64,000 nucleotides of DNA from Gyrodactylus bullatarudis (Eukaryota; Platyhelminthes; Monogenea; Gyrodactylidea; Gyrodactylidae), in the NCBI GenBank assembly GCA_012064415.1, contig SSNU01000039.1, positions 216,265 to 280,264 on the forward strand, read 5' to 3'. Position 1 is the first letter of the stretch. The number at the start of each line of letters is the position of its first letter. Positions 21,030 to 32,700 of this stretch are shown here, in pieces. The notes below the pieces were generated by a model, which was not told the origin of the DNA, made no database searches, and was given only the letters and a program-made list of their open reading frames with translations. The position numbers and the translations under genes were made by a program.

Positions 21030-24000
21030 TCAAAGGTTGATACCTTTCTCTGTAGGTAAACGAAGGGGAATTTTAGCTTCAGCCCAGACATTATGCTTGA
21101 TAAGAATGGTCTTCCAGAGGAGCTGTTCATTTTTTACCGCGTCCTTCCAGTCTTCTCCGTCGCCCATGTTTAAACGACAAAAGCCTAGACAATTATCGAT
21201 ACCCCGTTTATCTCCATTCCATACTTCGATCTGGAGACCTCGGTCGCTCATTTCATGTCGTGGTATCGCCTCATAGACAAAGGCGTTGTTCCATTCTGGA
21301 TTACTAGTCTTGTTGCAGATTTTGGTCTTGTGCTTGATCGTTTTCTTCTTTTCCTTGTCCATCATGAATCTAAAAGTTAAAAAAGTTATATCAACAGACG
21401 AACTGTGTAACTAATATAATCCTTTTCTCTTTCTACTGCTCTAGACCAAGATACAAGCCATAAGAAAACACCAAGTCAAGTAGCAAGCGAACAACGTTAT
21501 AATGAATCTATGCTCTGAAGAACTATTATATTTGCCTCAGAATTATAGAAAATTGTTTAATTTTTGAGATGACGCCAATTTTAAATTTTTTGTATTACTT
21601 GCTGCTAGAAATTTCTGTCAACCAGGGTAGAGTCTGAAGAGACCTGGCGAAATATAACGTTAATCACTATAATATACGTCTGTTTTCTCTTACCTTCCCC
21701 CCCATGAGTTCAGAACTCAATGTAATATTAATATTTTTGATGAAGTTCGACAAAATTATCGTTCAAAAAAATCATTAATTCTTCATTAAAGAACTAAATC
21801 AAGAACGTACATTTTAGCAACCGGGCTCATATTTTCATTTGTTTGATTTGCGTTGAGGAATGAGGCCAAGTTTTTTGCATTCTTCACCCATACATGAAGA
21901 TCCCCGACTGCTTTGCCAGGCTCAATCTCATACTTGATTGCAATGTTTATCGAGCCGAGATCAACAGTCTCATCAACTTTGTAGACACTTCGATACTTTG
22001 GCATTAGGTCATACCAAATTGGTTCCGGATCGAATTTATGCTGGTTAAAGTCGAGGTTGAATTCGCCAAGGAATTTTTTCTTTGAAAAGCCATGAGTATG
22101 CCATAGACTCAGGTTAAGAGTCCTAGTGCGAACCTCTCCCTCAGTCATGGAATATTTGATTTCTTCCATAAACTTTGGATTGCAGGTTTTCTTTATTGTT
22201 TTCGTCTTTCGTTTCCCAGTAGATGACTTATCCGGCAAGAGGTATGTCTTGACATAGCAATTCGGTTCTTTCATTTCATTAATTTCGTTTAGTTTCAGAC
22301 TGCTACCTGATTTCTCGGGAACTTTGGCAATCTCTTCAGCTTTATGGACGAATATCCGCAGTTTATTCTGGTTGTGAATGAAGTCAACTGAGACGAATAT
22401 GCGTCCTGTTATATTGACATCGTTTATGTTACTTAGGGCTGAAGAGCTTCCCGATATCTATCAGGGAAAAAGTGATTAGTACTCACGAGTTTTTTGTTGT
22501 GAAAAAATCATATTGAAGTGGGGCCCTCGATTTAGAGCCTTTAGAAAGGGCAAATCCTTATTTTTTATTCATAATTATATCTATAACCATCATACATACA
22601 AGTAAAACCTGCGAAATTATCTGAACTGATTTAGTCTTTGATTTGTAATTTTAACCTTTAAAAAATTCTCTTTCAGATGAACTTGTCATTCAAACAGATA
22701 TGATTTGAACACCGTTCCAAAGAGAATTAAAATTGTTTATGGTTCTAATGTATGATACATTCACAGACCCATCTTCGAGTAATTTAACTCTGATGATGCT
22801 TACATTAGATCCGGGAACACTGAGAAGAGATTTAGCCCCAAATTCAGAGGCGGGAGCTTTTGGATTCTTTCGATAGGTCCTGGCTACAAATAAGCTCTGG
22901 GTTTCTTCAGCAGCCGACTGATTCTTGTATACTGCAGCGGATAGATCTTCATTTTTAACACTGTTAAACTCTGATTCTGATTTTATATCGGCAGGATCGA
23001 TTTTCTGGAATGAAAATGGAGTAAAATGAAAAACGGGCTCTGATTTTAACTTTTTATCAATCTAAATTAGCTCTTTAGAAATACTAATCTTAACATAAAA
23101 TATCAAATGGTAAGAAAATTTGTATATTTCTTCAATGAAGAGTGATGAATTCTATTTTAAATTCTGTCCAATCAAAATCGAGAATTTCTTCACTATTGAA
23201 GTTTAGAATTCTTAAATGTTTCTGATTAAAATAAGGTCTTATTTTATGACAGAATAAAAAAATAATGCCTAATCCAGTATGACTTTATAGTTTTTGACCT
23301 TGAGGTCGAATTTACTAAACCTAAAAAGCACTTTTGGTGGAGTAAATTTTCTTTTCTTTTTATTTTAAAAGTTCACAAAAAAGATAGAGAGACCAGAAGT
23401 GATTCAGTAAACTTAAGCCAAAAAAGGATTGAAAATTTACAAAAAGGGGAACTCACGGCAACACCAATTCTTTTCATTGGAGACTCAAGCTTATTACTAT
23501 TATCCAATTCGATAGGCTGATCAGCATCGTCTTGTTCGTCATCACCTTAAGAGAAATATACATAGTATATTATACAATATTATTTCTTGTAATCAACTGG
23601 GACTCACTCTTTGACTTGTGGGTTTCGCCTAGGAAAAAATAAATAATATTCCTTTCAATTTAACCCTTTCAAAAATGTCCAAAATTAGGATTCACTTTTC
23701 TGATAAATTTTAGTACTCAGATCATGTTTTGCATAATTTCAAAGCATGAAAGTCATTCTCCATTATGTCATTGCCCTTTTTTCCCTCAATATCCCACGGA
23801 CATCATAAAATAACGAAATTACCCATGAAGCTTCTCTTGATGACAAGATTACTATTTTTGAAGTTAAAACTCAAGAAATTCATTAAATGGCCAAGATGGA
23901 TTTCAGTGATTGCGTAGAACAATTCATTGAAAATTGAGCGGCGATTTGAAAAGTTCTGGATTTTTAAAACCGAATGACTTAATGGAGAAGCATTTCCGAC

Positions 24001-27000
24001 ACATACTTCAATACAAAATAATGCTTGAATTGATAGTTTTATCAGAAAAGTTGGTCCTAATATGAGGTTAAAAATTTCACCCTAGACTATTGGTTAGTAT
24101 CAGCGAAAAGCGATCTTTATGAAGTATACATATTTTGTAGTTTAATAAATTTCCTTTAAAAATAAGGGGTGATTTTAAAGCATTTTAAGTATCTTGCATT
24201 TCAAATTATGGTTCAAGAAAGCGTTGTGTTCCACTGATGGCATAATGGGACATGAAGGGTTAATACTCTTTAGTGGACATCTTAAGATATTCAATTTGAT
24301 GCAGAAACATTATCAGGACTTCAAGATAAGCTTGAATGTAGGTGGAAGAGAAGCCGGATCAAATTAATAAATTATTCCTTAATAAATTACATCTTTTCCT
24401 CTCCTTTTCTTTTCTATAGATTGGCCAATACAAGCCAGAAGACAACATAGTCAGGTAGCAAGCGAACAACGTTATAGTCAATCTATGCGGAACAGTTCCC
24501 TGAAGAACTACTTGGTTCAAAATTATTACCGCTCAAACGACTCACGGTATATCCGTTCCAATGAACTAGACAGAGCATTTAAGGGATGAACGTCTGGAAT
24601 ACGTCCAATGATTTTTCCCTTTTTCAGACAGTCCATGTACCAACTTCCTGTGGTTGCTTTGGCAATGCTAATTAGAAAAAGAAGAAAATTGTTTGTAATG
24701 AGATAAAGTATCAGATTGAATGTTGAGTTAATAGATGCAAGGGTTTAAGGAAATCTATAGTTATTAGAGTAATACCTTTTTTAAGGTCTTGAAAATTTTA
24801 TGACCTTTTATGACTTTGAACTCTGATGATATTATAGAAAAATGGGCTAATCTATAGAACATTTGCCCCCTCTTGTTTTGCAGTAATTTTTCTGAATGAC
24901 AAAGAGGCTTTTTAACATCAATGAAATGAAAACGAATCCCTTATAAAAATTTATCTCCAAAACCAATTCCAATGAAACCATTGTTTTGAAGAATCACATT
25001 TCAACCCTTTCGTGAGATTCGACCGCTATAGGGATTATTCTGAGTTATTATGCAGTTCCCAACAAGGTATCACAAAATCTATTCTATAAATTAGGCTGAA
25101 CAAAGCTTAAAACCAGAATTTCTAAAGTAAGTTTGATCTAGTTACTTATTAGTAGTTGGGAAAAAAAATTAATATAAAGTTTTCCAAGAGAATCTCGATA
25201 GCATGAAGTTTATTTAGGATCGTTTTATATTTATTTTGAGTCCTTTTCTTGATAGGTTTTTCTTATTGTCTTTGTAGTGTAATAAAATGTAAAAGTTGTT
25301 GAACTTCATTAGTTTTCATTAAAGTGGGATTTTCAAGAATTTTTTTCCCTCCAATTAGTTTTGGCCATATATCAGGAATGGAAAAAGTTTGTTGACAAAT
25401 TTATGAATGTATCTATGAATAGAAATGAGGTTGTCGAAACAGATAAATTGGGAAAGACTAATATTTTTTTATTGAAGCATGGGTCAAAATTCGCCATATT
25501 TCGGCCCTTTAATGAATTTTTTCAAAAATACTAATCTTATCATCGAGAGGACCTTCATGGTGAATTTCGTTGTTTAATGGAATCCGTGGAATATTGAGGG
25601 AAAACTGGAAATGACATAATGAAGATTCTTCATTGAAGAATGATTTTCACGCTTTAAAAATATGCTAAACATGATCTGAGTACTTAACTTAATCAGTAAA
25701 GTAATCTCGTGAGTTTTTCGGATAAAAAAAATTTCACCCTACTCTGATAAACATTATAAAGCTAATTAATATGAAGTTGGGAATCTATGATTCTTCGAAA
25801 ATCTCGATTTTTTCATCAAGAATTTGAATTTGATCAAGATTTTTGCTGCTCATGCTGCTCACTTTTACAATTTGATGAAAAAAATTCTCAAAAAAAACCT
25901 ATTTTTATGAAAAATATGGTCATTTTTCAAATTTCGATTTGGCGCTAAACTCCCATTTTTTCGAACTTTGAGCTGAAAATTTTTGTTGATTTGAAAGTGG
26001 GAGGCTGATCGCAAGAGTTTTTTCAGGATTAAGATTAGACAAGAAAATCAATTCAACTGAATCTGATCTGATGCATAATCACATTCTAATTTGAGAGCTT
26101 AAATTAGATTTTTTGATCATTTTCACTACTTGAAAACCAATGAAATTACGTAAATTCAAAATCTCTCTAAAATGGGCTATCAACTTTTGATCACTCTCCC
26201 ACATTCACATCAACAAAAATTTTCAGCTCAAAGTTCGAAAAAATGGGATTTTGGTGCGAAATGGGAATTTCAAAAAAATAATTTTTTATCAGAATTTTTT
26301 TTCTTCAAATGGTAAAAGTGGCAACATTAGTAGGATTTCAAAAACCTTTTTAAAAAATTCGAATTCTTGATGAAAAAGTCGAGATTTCTGTAAAAATTAT
26401 AGATTCCCAACTTCATATCAACCAACTCCACATAAGCACCAATTGTATTTAAAACTGAGAGATTATTTAGTTTGATTTTAGACAGAATTTGCTAGCTAAC
26501 ACAGCAATCTTTATAGAAATTAACATACGTATTACCCTGACAATGATGGCACAGGTTGACTTGATTGAAATGGAAAGATAAACAAGACTTGTCAATATTC
26601 TTCCGACAGATTGAGCAGATATATTTTTCATTGACAAGTGGGAGATACATTTTACCACAATGGGCACAGCAACCCTCACCTAGATTGGCCGTCTTGAGTC
26701 GTTTACGATGTTCATTCACGAGTTTCTCATGAATTTTACTGAAAATTAGAAGAGATTTATCTGTAAGTTCGGTAAGTTTGGGAATTATCTTCTCTCCGAA
26801 TTTATTTTAACAAGTTGAGTATAAGTTACCAAAGATGGCTGATTCTGGATTTATACAAAAAAATCAATCAAGAATATGTTGATTTCCAGTTTGAAAATGA
26901 AAATATGAAAAAAAACTATTCTCAAGAAAATTTCTGTGGCTTTTTAAATTTTGCGATAAATTCCCAATTTTTGTATCATGATCCTGAAAAACTTCTTTTG

Positions 27001-27404
27001 GCCACTAATTTTTTTCGTCAAAAAGTAGGTACATCTCCTCTTTAGATCTTAATCTGACTTTTGACACAATTTTAAGCATAAAAGTCAGGCAAGATTATAA
27101 AATTGGATCTATTTAAATTATTGTGTTTGGAAATCGTTTAGTTTCTCAAAATAGCCTAGTTTCTACTGAGATGATAAGTAGTATTTCAATTAAAGACTAA
27201 CTCAGTACGTGACATCTCCACAGAGTTGGCCATCTGAACCCTCTTTATGGTCTCCTTGAGAATGTCGATTTCTTCATCTGTGAGTACCTCGTTAAAGACT
27301 CGTTCATGTGTTGTGGTCTTGGAGATTTTCTTTTGAGCTGTCCCTCCTACCTTGGCCTTTTTGGCAAGTTTATCCTTGACACCACCCCCAGGTTTTGAAG
27401 GCAT
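21030..27404 (-). CDS. Synaptotagmin-like protein (Slp/bitesize type), complete
   Basis: Eight exons join in phase to 610 aa: 27404-27202, 26738-26529, 24667-24546, 23628-23608 (21-nt microexon), 23545-23457, 23004-22804, 22457-21811 and 21369-21030. Domains: a Rab-binding helix (LTDEEIDILKETIKR, about residues 41-70) and a FYVE-like zinc finger with CxxC pairs (about 90-135). The Slp-homology end SWYMDCLKKGK, an acidic linker and C2A with CYVKTYLLPDKS and polybasic KRKTKTIKK follow. C2B comes last, ending WAEAKIPLRLP. Slp proteins tether Rab27/Rab8-type vesicles to plasma-membrane lipids through the C2 domains. Position, length and motif order fit Slp better than rabphilin, whose C2A differs. 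The start at 27404 is the first ATG. Introns carry Penelope, MITE and fold-back insertions. Confidence 0.92.
21425..21560 (+). mobile_element. Penelope-like tail in the last intron of the Slp gene
   Basis: Contains the diverged tail motif (AAGTAGCAAGCGAACAACGT family) also seen at 24450 and 58735. Short, 5'-truncated and opposite to the host gene. Confidence 0.5.
23685..24088. mobile_element. MITE, ~400 bp, copy A (Slp intron)
   Basis: Begins TTAGGATTCACTTTTCTGAT and carries the imperfect inverse TATCAGAAAAGTTGGTCCTAA at about 24041-24061. Homology continues to a CCCTAG end at 24088. It is nearly identical, in inverse orientation, to 34326-34731, and a diverged copy lies at 25490-25745. No ORF. 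Confidence 0.75.
24390..24530 (+). mobile_element. Penelope-like tail next to Slp exon 3
   Basis: Carries the tail CCAATACAAGCCAGAAGACA and the CAAGCGAACAACGTTATAG motif. It ends within about 15 bp of the donor of Slp exon 3 (24546), so it must leave the splice site intact. Confidence 0.6.
25490..25745. mobile_element. MITE, diverged partial copy C
   Basis: Matches the middle and one end of the 23685/34326 family (for example ACATGATCTGAGTACT and TTTCACCCTA) with many substitutions. It directly abuts the fold-back element that starts at about 25760. Confidence 0.6.
25760..26425. mobile_element. Fold-back element family 1, copy in Slp intron
   Basis: The outer arm TATGAAGTTGGGAATCTATG (about 25770) is mirrored by its complement at about 26400-26420. 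Inner blocks are also mirrored, so most of the ~660 bp can fold on itself. Related copies lie near 43360-43865, 46835-47490, 55535-56250, 58030-58622 and 60840-61390. No ORF, no recognised transposase. Confidence 0.8.
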
Positions 27405-27948
27405 ATTCCTCACTTTATTTCCTTAATCCAACTTGTAAACGTTGTAGCCTTCTACTTACTCTCGTAAAATTAATTACAAATGATAATTTATTCTTTTGAA
27501 TGGCTAACACAGAATATTACCAATTACATTTGAGTAGAAGATAATTTATTTCTCTTGAGCATAGACACAGATCAATAAGTATTATGCAACAAAGTATCCG
27601 TGTGTGAATATCTCAGATTTTACAATTGTAGACATTTTATACATGTTGGGAATTAAGCATTGAGATCAAAGAGAAGAAAAAAAAGAAGGAACCGGAACTA
27701 GCAGTTATGTCATCTGAGACATTCACCAATAATCAATGGAGTACATACATTTTTCAAAATTCTTATCTTATGAGAAATTACATTTTTGAGATCAATAAGT
27801 AGATTTAGATAAATGTCTATTATTTAAACCTAATGAATAGGAGAGCTTACTATTTTTACAAAATTACAATCTTTTTAGACAATTAGCCTGTGACCACACT
27901 TGGCTATAGTAGGTTAATTGTATAAAATTATGGGAGTCTAGAGTAATA
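27405..27948. other. Slp upstream region, nothing else seen
   Basis: AT-rich 5' flank of the minus-strand synaptotagmin-like gene. No TATA box or other exon was assigned. Confidence 0.4.
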
Positions 27949-28021
27949 GGGGTTCTGGCCGAGAGGTTAAAAGTGTTGTCTCACAACGTTAAAGACCCGG
28001 CTTCGAATCCTGGTGTACTTA
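27949..28021 (+). other. tRNA-like segment (tRNA-derived repeat or pseudogene)
   Basis: TGGCCGAGAGGTTAA matches the tRNA A box of Ser/Leu type, and CTTCGAATCC, 30-odd bp on, matches the B box. The acceptor ends do not pair and the anticodon arm closes on a 3-5-nt loop, so it is not a normal tRNA gene. Near-direct repeats (CTTGGCTA-AGTAGGTTAATTG) at about 27900 and 28370 bracket it. Confidence 0.5.
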
Positions 28022-29756
28022 GTAAACATGTCTATGTAACAGTCATCATCACGTTCCCTTAAAACAATATTCCTTTGTAAACACTACCCAATAGTATTAT
28101 GGCATGAATATCAATTTATTTGTACACGATCATCATTAACCAATGAGAGATTAGAATACTCATTGACCAATAGAAAGAAAGGATGTTAATTTGTATCATC
28201 ACGTGGGTACATTTGTCATATTTTTAAGTGTGTAAGTTCTCTAAAACCATGATGCTCTCTATACCTTCTGATGTACTTTTTATTAGCTTTATTCATCACT
28301 TGTACAGAATCATCATATCAATATATGTCTTTTCCAAACGTGGATATAGGGAATAACCTGGGACAGCACTTGGCTAGTAGGTTAATTGTCTAAAAACGTT
28401 TTAAAATTCTACTTTGTGTTTTTCTCCGGATAGTCATGATAAAATCAACCCATGAATTTTCTTAAAATAATCAATCAGGCCGTTTATTCCCCGCTTTTTC
28501 AAACTTTGAGCTAAAAATTTTGTTTGAATTTGAAGATTTAAAGTAATTTGATACAAATCTATCGGATCAAGATCAGTCAACTTATTCGAATTTGGCCGAA
28601 GAAATTCACAGAAATTCGTGATTTTCAAAATAAAGTTGAGTTTTGGATCAAAACTAATCAGTTTGTTCAGATTCCGAGAATAATGAAGAATATTTGTAGT
28701 GAACTTAGCAAAGTCAACGAAAAAAAGTAATGAATAAAATATAATTGTATTCGAATAAGCAAAGAGTGGGGAGAGAATAAAATAAAATGTAAAAAATTAT
28801 TTAAAAACACGCGGAAGCATTTGGCAGTCTTTTTTGATTTTGAAGCAATAACATGACAGAGCGAATTTCTAATGATATTATTCCTCCCCCAGGTTTCCCT
28901 AAGCCCAATGGTGGGGCACGTCACGCCGCCAGTGTCCTACCAGATGAGATGAAGTTGTTAGAGATGTTGAAACGGTCTCAGCATATCTGTGAATTTCTTT
29001 AGATTAATTAGAATTTTTCGACTATTCAGCATTTTTCAGATATAAGCATTCAATTAACGTAAATCTTCAAAACCGACCAAAAGGATAAAATTTGGGGAAT
29101 TTTTGAAATCCGATAAATCATAAATGGCTTAAATGATAAAATTATAGGTGGGATCACCTTACCAAATTGGCCGCAGCATGGAATTATCGTTCAATTGATA
29201 AAAGTCGGTTCTTGAAGGAAAAAGTTAGATTTTTTTAAAACAAATCTACTTTCCGTGTCGATCAAATAAATCTTGAAGATTACTTTTATAGAAGTTATTT
29301 TATAAATAATAAACTTTTATTATTGATTAAACTTTATCGAGTACAAAGAAATTAAAATCATCTTTTAATCAAAAAACATGACAATGGGATGAAGAACGGT
29401 TTGGTTTTATTTTTTTTCAAAATATAGTAGTTCAATAATTATAATAATATATAAATATATTTCAAGTATAAATAAATATCTTGACCAATTATACAGACAA
29501 ATGTTTTACATTGGTGCAATTTTTCCACTAGTAAATATAAATAGAGTTGTTTCAATCCTTGAAAATTAGCCTGATAATTGAAAAAGAATTGTATGATGGT
29601 AGATCCAAAAAAAAGATTTTAGTTTATGTCAGAAAAAAAAACATTTCAATTTTATTGTAGTGTGGTCCTTTTGTATAAATAACGTAAACTTCGGATTTGA
29701 AATAGAAAATGTAAATCATGAACAAATCTGTTTTTTTATTTGGCTTTTTGAGTAAT
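28022..29756. other. Intergenic, repeats only
   Basis: No gene supported. Around 28480-28680 there is sequence like the fold-back families (CAAACTTTGAGCTAAAAATT, GATCAAGATCAG). ORFs of 60-87 codons here look like chance. Confidence 0.45.
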
Positions 29757-32700
29757 TCATGAAGCCGGTATAGCCTGGTCATCTTCCTCATCTGATGACT
29801 GACCACAGACGACGATATCCTTTGATCGTTGGGCCGGTTGGTTTTCATATACTCCACTACAGGCCGGCAAGTCACTCCAGATATCAATCTGAAATATTTT
29901 AATAATTATTATAATTAATTAAAAAAGATTACACGTCATAACGACTTGAGAAAATTACGAAAATATGTACTCTACTCTGATTGGTCGATCGTGATTGACC
30001 AATGAAATGAAACTATAGTCTTCTCCTCCAAACACCATATACCATGTATATATGATTTATAATATTCTAAAAATAAAGATATCTGCGTATAATCCGATCT
30101 AGTATTCTCCTGTGTCAAAAATGTTTCTTGAACAAAATAAGGAATTTTTATATAAGTATCACGAAAATCAAAACCCGCGAACCATATTTCAATGTTAGTA
30201 CTAAAATCATTTTAGCATTATGAGGAAACGATTTTATGAGACTTTTGAAAGCTTAAAGTAATCTTCAATAGCATAGCCATTTTCTCCTAAAAAATTTTTA
30301 AGATCTGAAATTTTCATCGAGGTCTAATGTATATTATACATAAGCCTTATTAATAAGCTTACTATCCTGATTAATTTGGTATACTTTCAGGGGGGTTATA
30401 TGCCTAATTACATATTCATTGATTTGATAAAGGCCAAAAAAAGACTACCAACGTAGTAATTCATTCTTCTAAAATTATATTTTTCAATAACAAAACGAAA
30501 TCAAAATTAGAAAACTCACAATTTTTGGTGCTGGCTTATTCTTCTCCGATTCCTCTAGTTCTCGTTGTTTCTGGAGAAATCTTTCTCGTGCCTCAGTAGC
30601 GAATTTCCCTCCATTATAATCGGTTACATTCTGAAAATAAAGCATTTTTCTTAATCATCATGGATGGATTCTTTACCCACAGGCTAATTAAGCTGCTATA
30701 AGTGTAATATTGATTCAGGTTCCTCATTCATTATTTGCAGTTTATAGATAGTAATATACTTTTAGAGCAGATTATACACACTCAATCTATGTATATCTTC
30801 AACGAATTTTATTGGTTCGTAGATATGGATTTTCATTGGTTAAATTTAAGTCTATTCTCTAAGGTGCAAAATGGTCAATCTAAGTTTTCTTGATAAGCAA
30901 TAAATAAAATAAATAAACACCAAACCAAGTTATTCAACAATCCAGGAAATAGAGAAATTTATTTTGAACAAGAAATAATATCCTTTTATCAATTCAAAGC
31001 AATAAGATGTTTAATATTGGTTATTCGTCTACTTGACAGAAAAAAAACAAAAATCGTAAACAAAAAATGTCGTAAAGTAGACCTTAATGAAATATAGTAA
31101 AAGGATTCTCATGAATGAATTTAGTATGCAAATGTGTAACCAATCAACATGGGTTTATTTCATTCGGGAAAAACTTTTGGTGCGAGTAAAGGATTTTATT
31201 CTTCTCAACAAATCAAACACTTTGCACTTCATGTAAGAAGACGATTAACAATTAAAGCTATAGGAATAACACAAAACATTGCAGATATCAATAAACAGGT
31301 ATTTCTCGTCATCTTGTTTAGACTTGCACGTCCCTTTGGCCCAGTTTCCTCATCTTTTCTGGGAGGGATTTCCTTATGAATTTCATTTTCTTCACCTTGT
31401 CCGAGTTCCTCTTTAGTATCGGGAGTGTTTGACAACCTAACAACATTCCCCTATGTTGGTGGAAATTAGAAATTTTTTTGAAAATCAATGTGTAACATCA
31501 ACCAGAGAATAAAATATCTGTCATCTGAATCTATAAATTCTAGTAATCCGATGTAAAACTATCCAATTATCATTGAAAAAATAGCTATAATTATAGAACC
31601 ATTGACTAAAACAAACGATCAGCTCATAACGAAGCATCTAAGACGATCATACCAAGTTTTTTCGATTTTAAAATTTTCTAATTTTTGTGTAAAACACCTG
31701 TCGATGAAAAGTATTTTGTTTTCAATTCGACTCAATGTTCAGTTTAGGAACTCATGTTTTTATTGTAATTAATAATCCTGTAATTGCTTACCAGTAGCTT
31801 CAACAATTCATTCGTTATTCTGATAAGTGAAAATAGTAATAATATATAAAATATCAACATTAAATATCTTTAATTGCCTTGAAAGTTGCTGAAAATATAT
31901 TCTCTTCTTATTCTTTCTGTGGAATAGATACTGGTTAAGATAAGAATCGATTTATGCTCTCTCTTGTTCTGAACTGGATAACATTTTCGTTTAGCTCGTT
32001 TGAGAACGTGGCGCGTTAAAAAATTTATATTGGAGAAATTGATTATATTTGATTCGAAATAAAATAAAAAACTGCGTTCCTAAACTGAACCTTAACTAGA
32101 TATTCTGACAGATAGGGTAATAATCCCTTGAAATCCTATCACCAGGAAACATTTTACTACATTACAAAATAAAAATTAGTAAAATTAGATTTAATTAGGA
32201 TAAAACCAACCTTTTACCAAAGCCTCTTCCAGACGTTTCGGTACTGAGATGGTCAAGTACCTTCTTCAGTGGATGAGACGCTTGTAACCTGAACTCTCTT
32301 CAATTTTATCTAAAAACCTTGGTATTCCTATTGGCCCAGATCTAAAAAACCATTCAAAATTGAATAAACCTTAAAACCAATCAGATTGCTTGTAGAAAAA
32401 TCAAACACTAAAGACCTGAAGTTAACCATTATTGATTTAACAAATAAGAGGCTTTTGAAAAAGGTTAGTCTCAATTAAATCTACTTTTACTAATTTTTAT
32501 TGAAGATTTCAGATTCCATCATGGAACAAACAATTTTCCTATTCACATTACAAAATGTGAATGGTTCTGGTTAAATTTCCTTACCTTGGTTTTGGCCTCT
32601 TGTTGTTGTTGTTCCATGAGACGTCGTTTTGCTTCACTGGCCCATTTGCCATTTTGGTCAGAGAGATCCTTTTCAGGGCTATCATCATAGCGAACAACAT

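Noticed and set aside
21786..27413. Rabphilin identity for the C2 gene
   Set aside because: The C2A motif with a KTYLLPDK start and polybasic run, and the C2B ending, fit Slp/bitesize proteins better than rabphilin.
27949..28021. Functional tRNA gene
   Set aside because: Boxes A and B are good but the acceptor stem does not pair and the anticodon loop has the wrong size.
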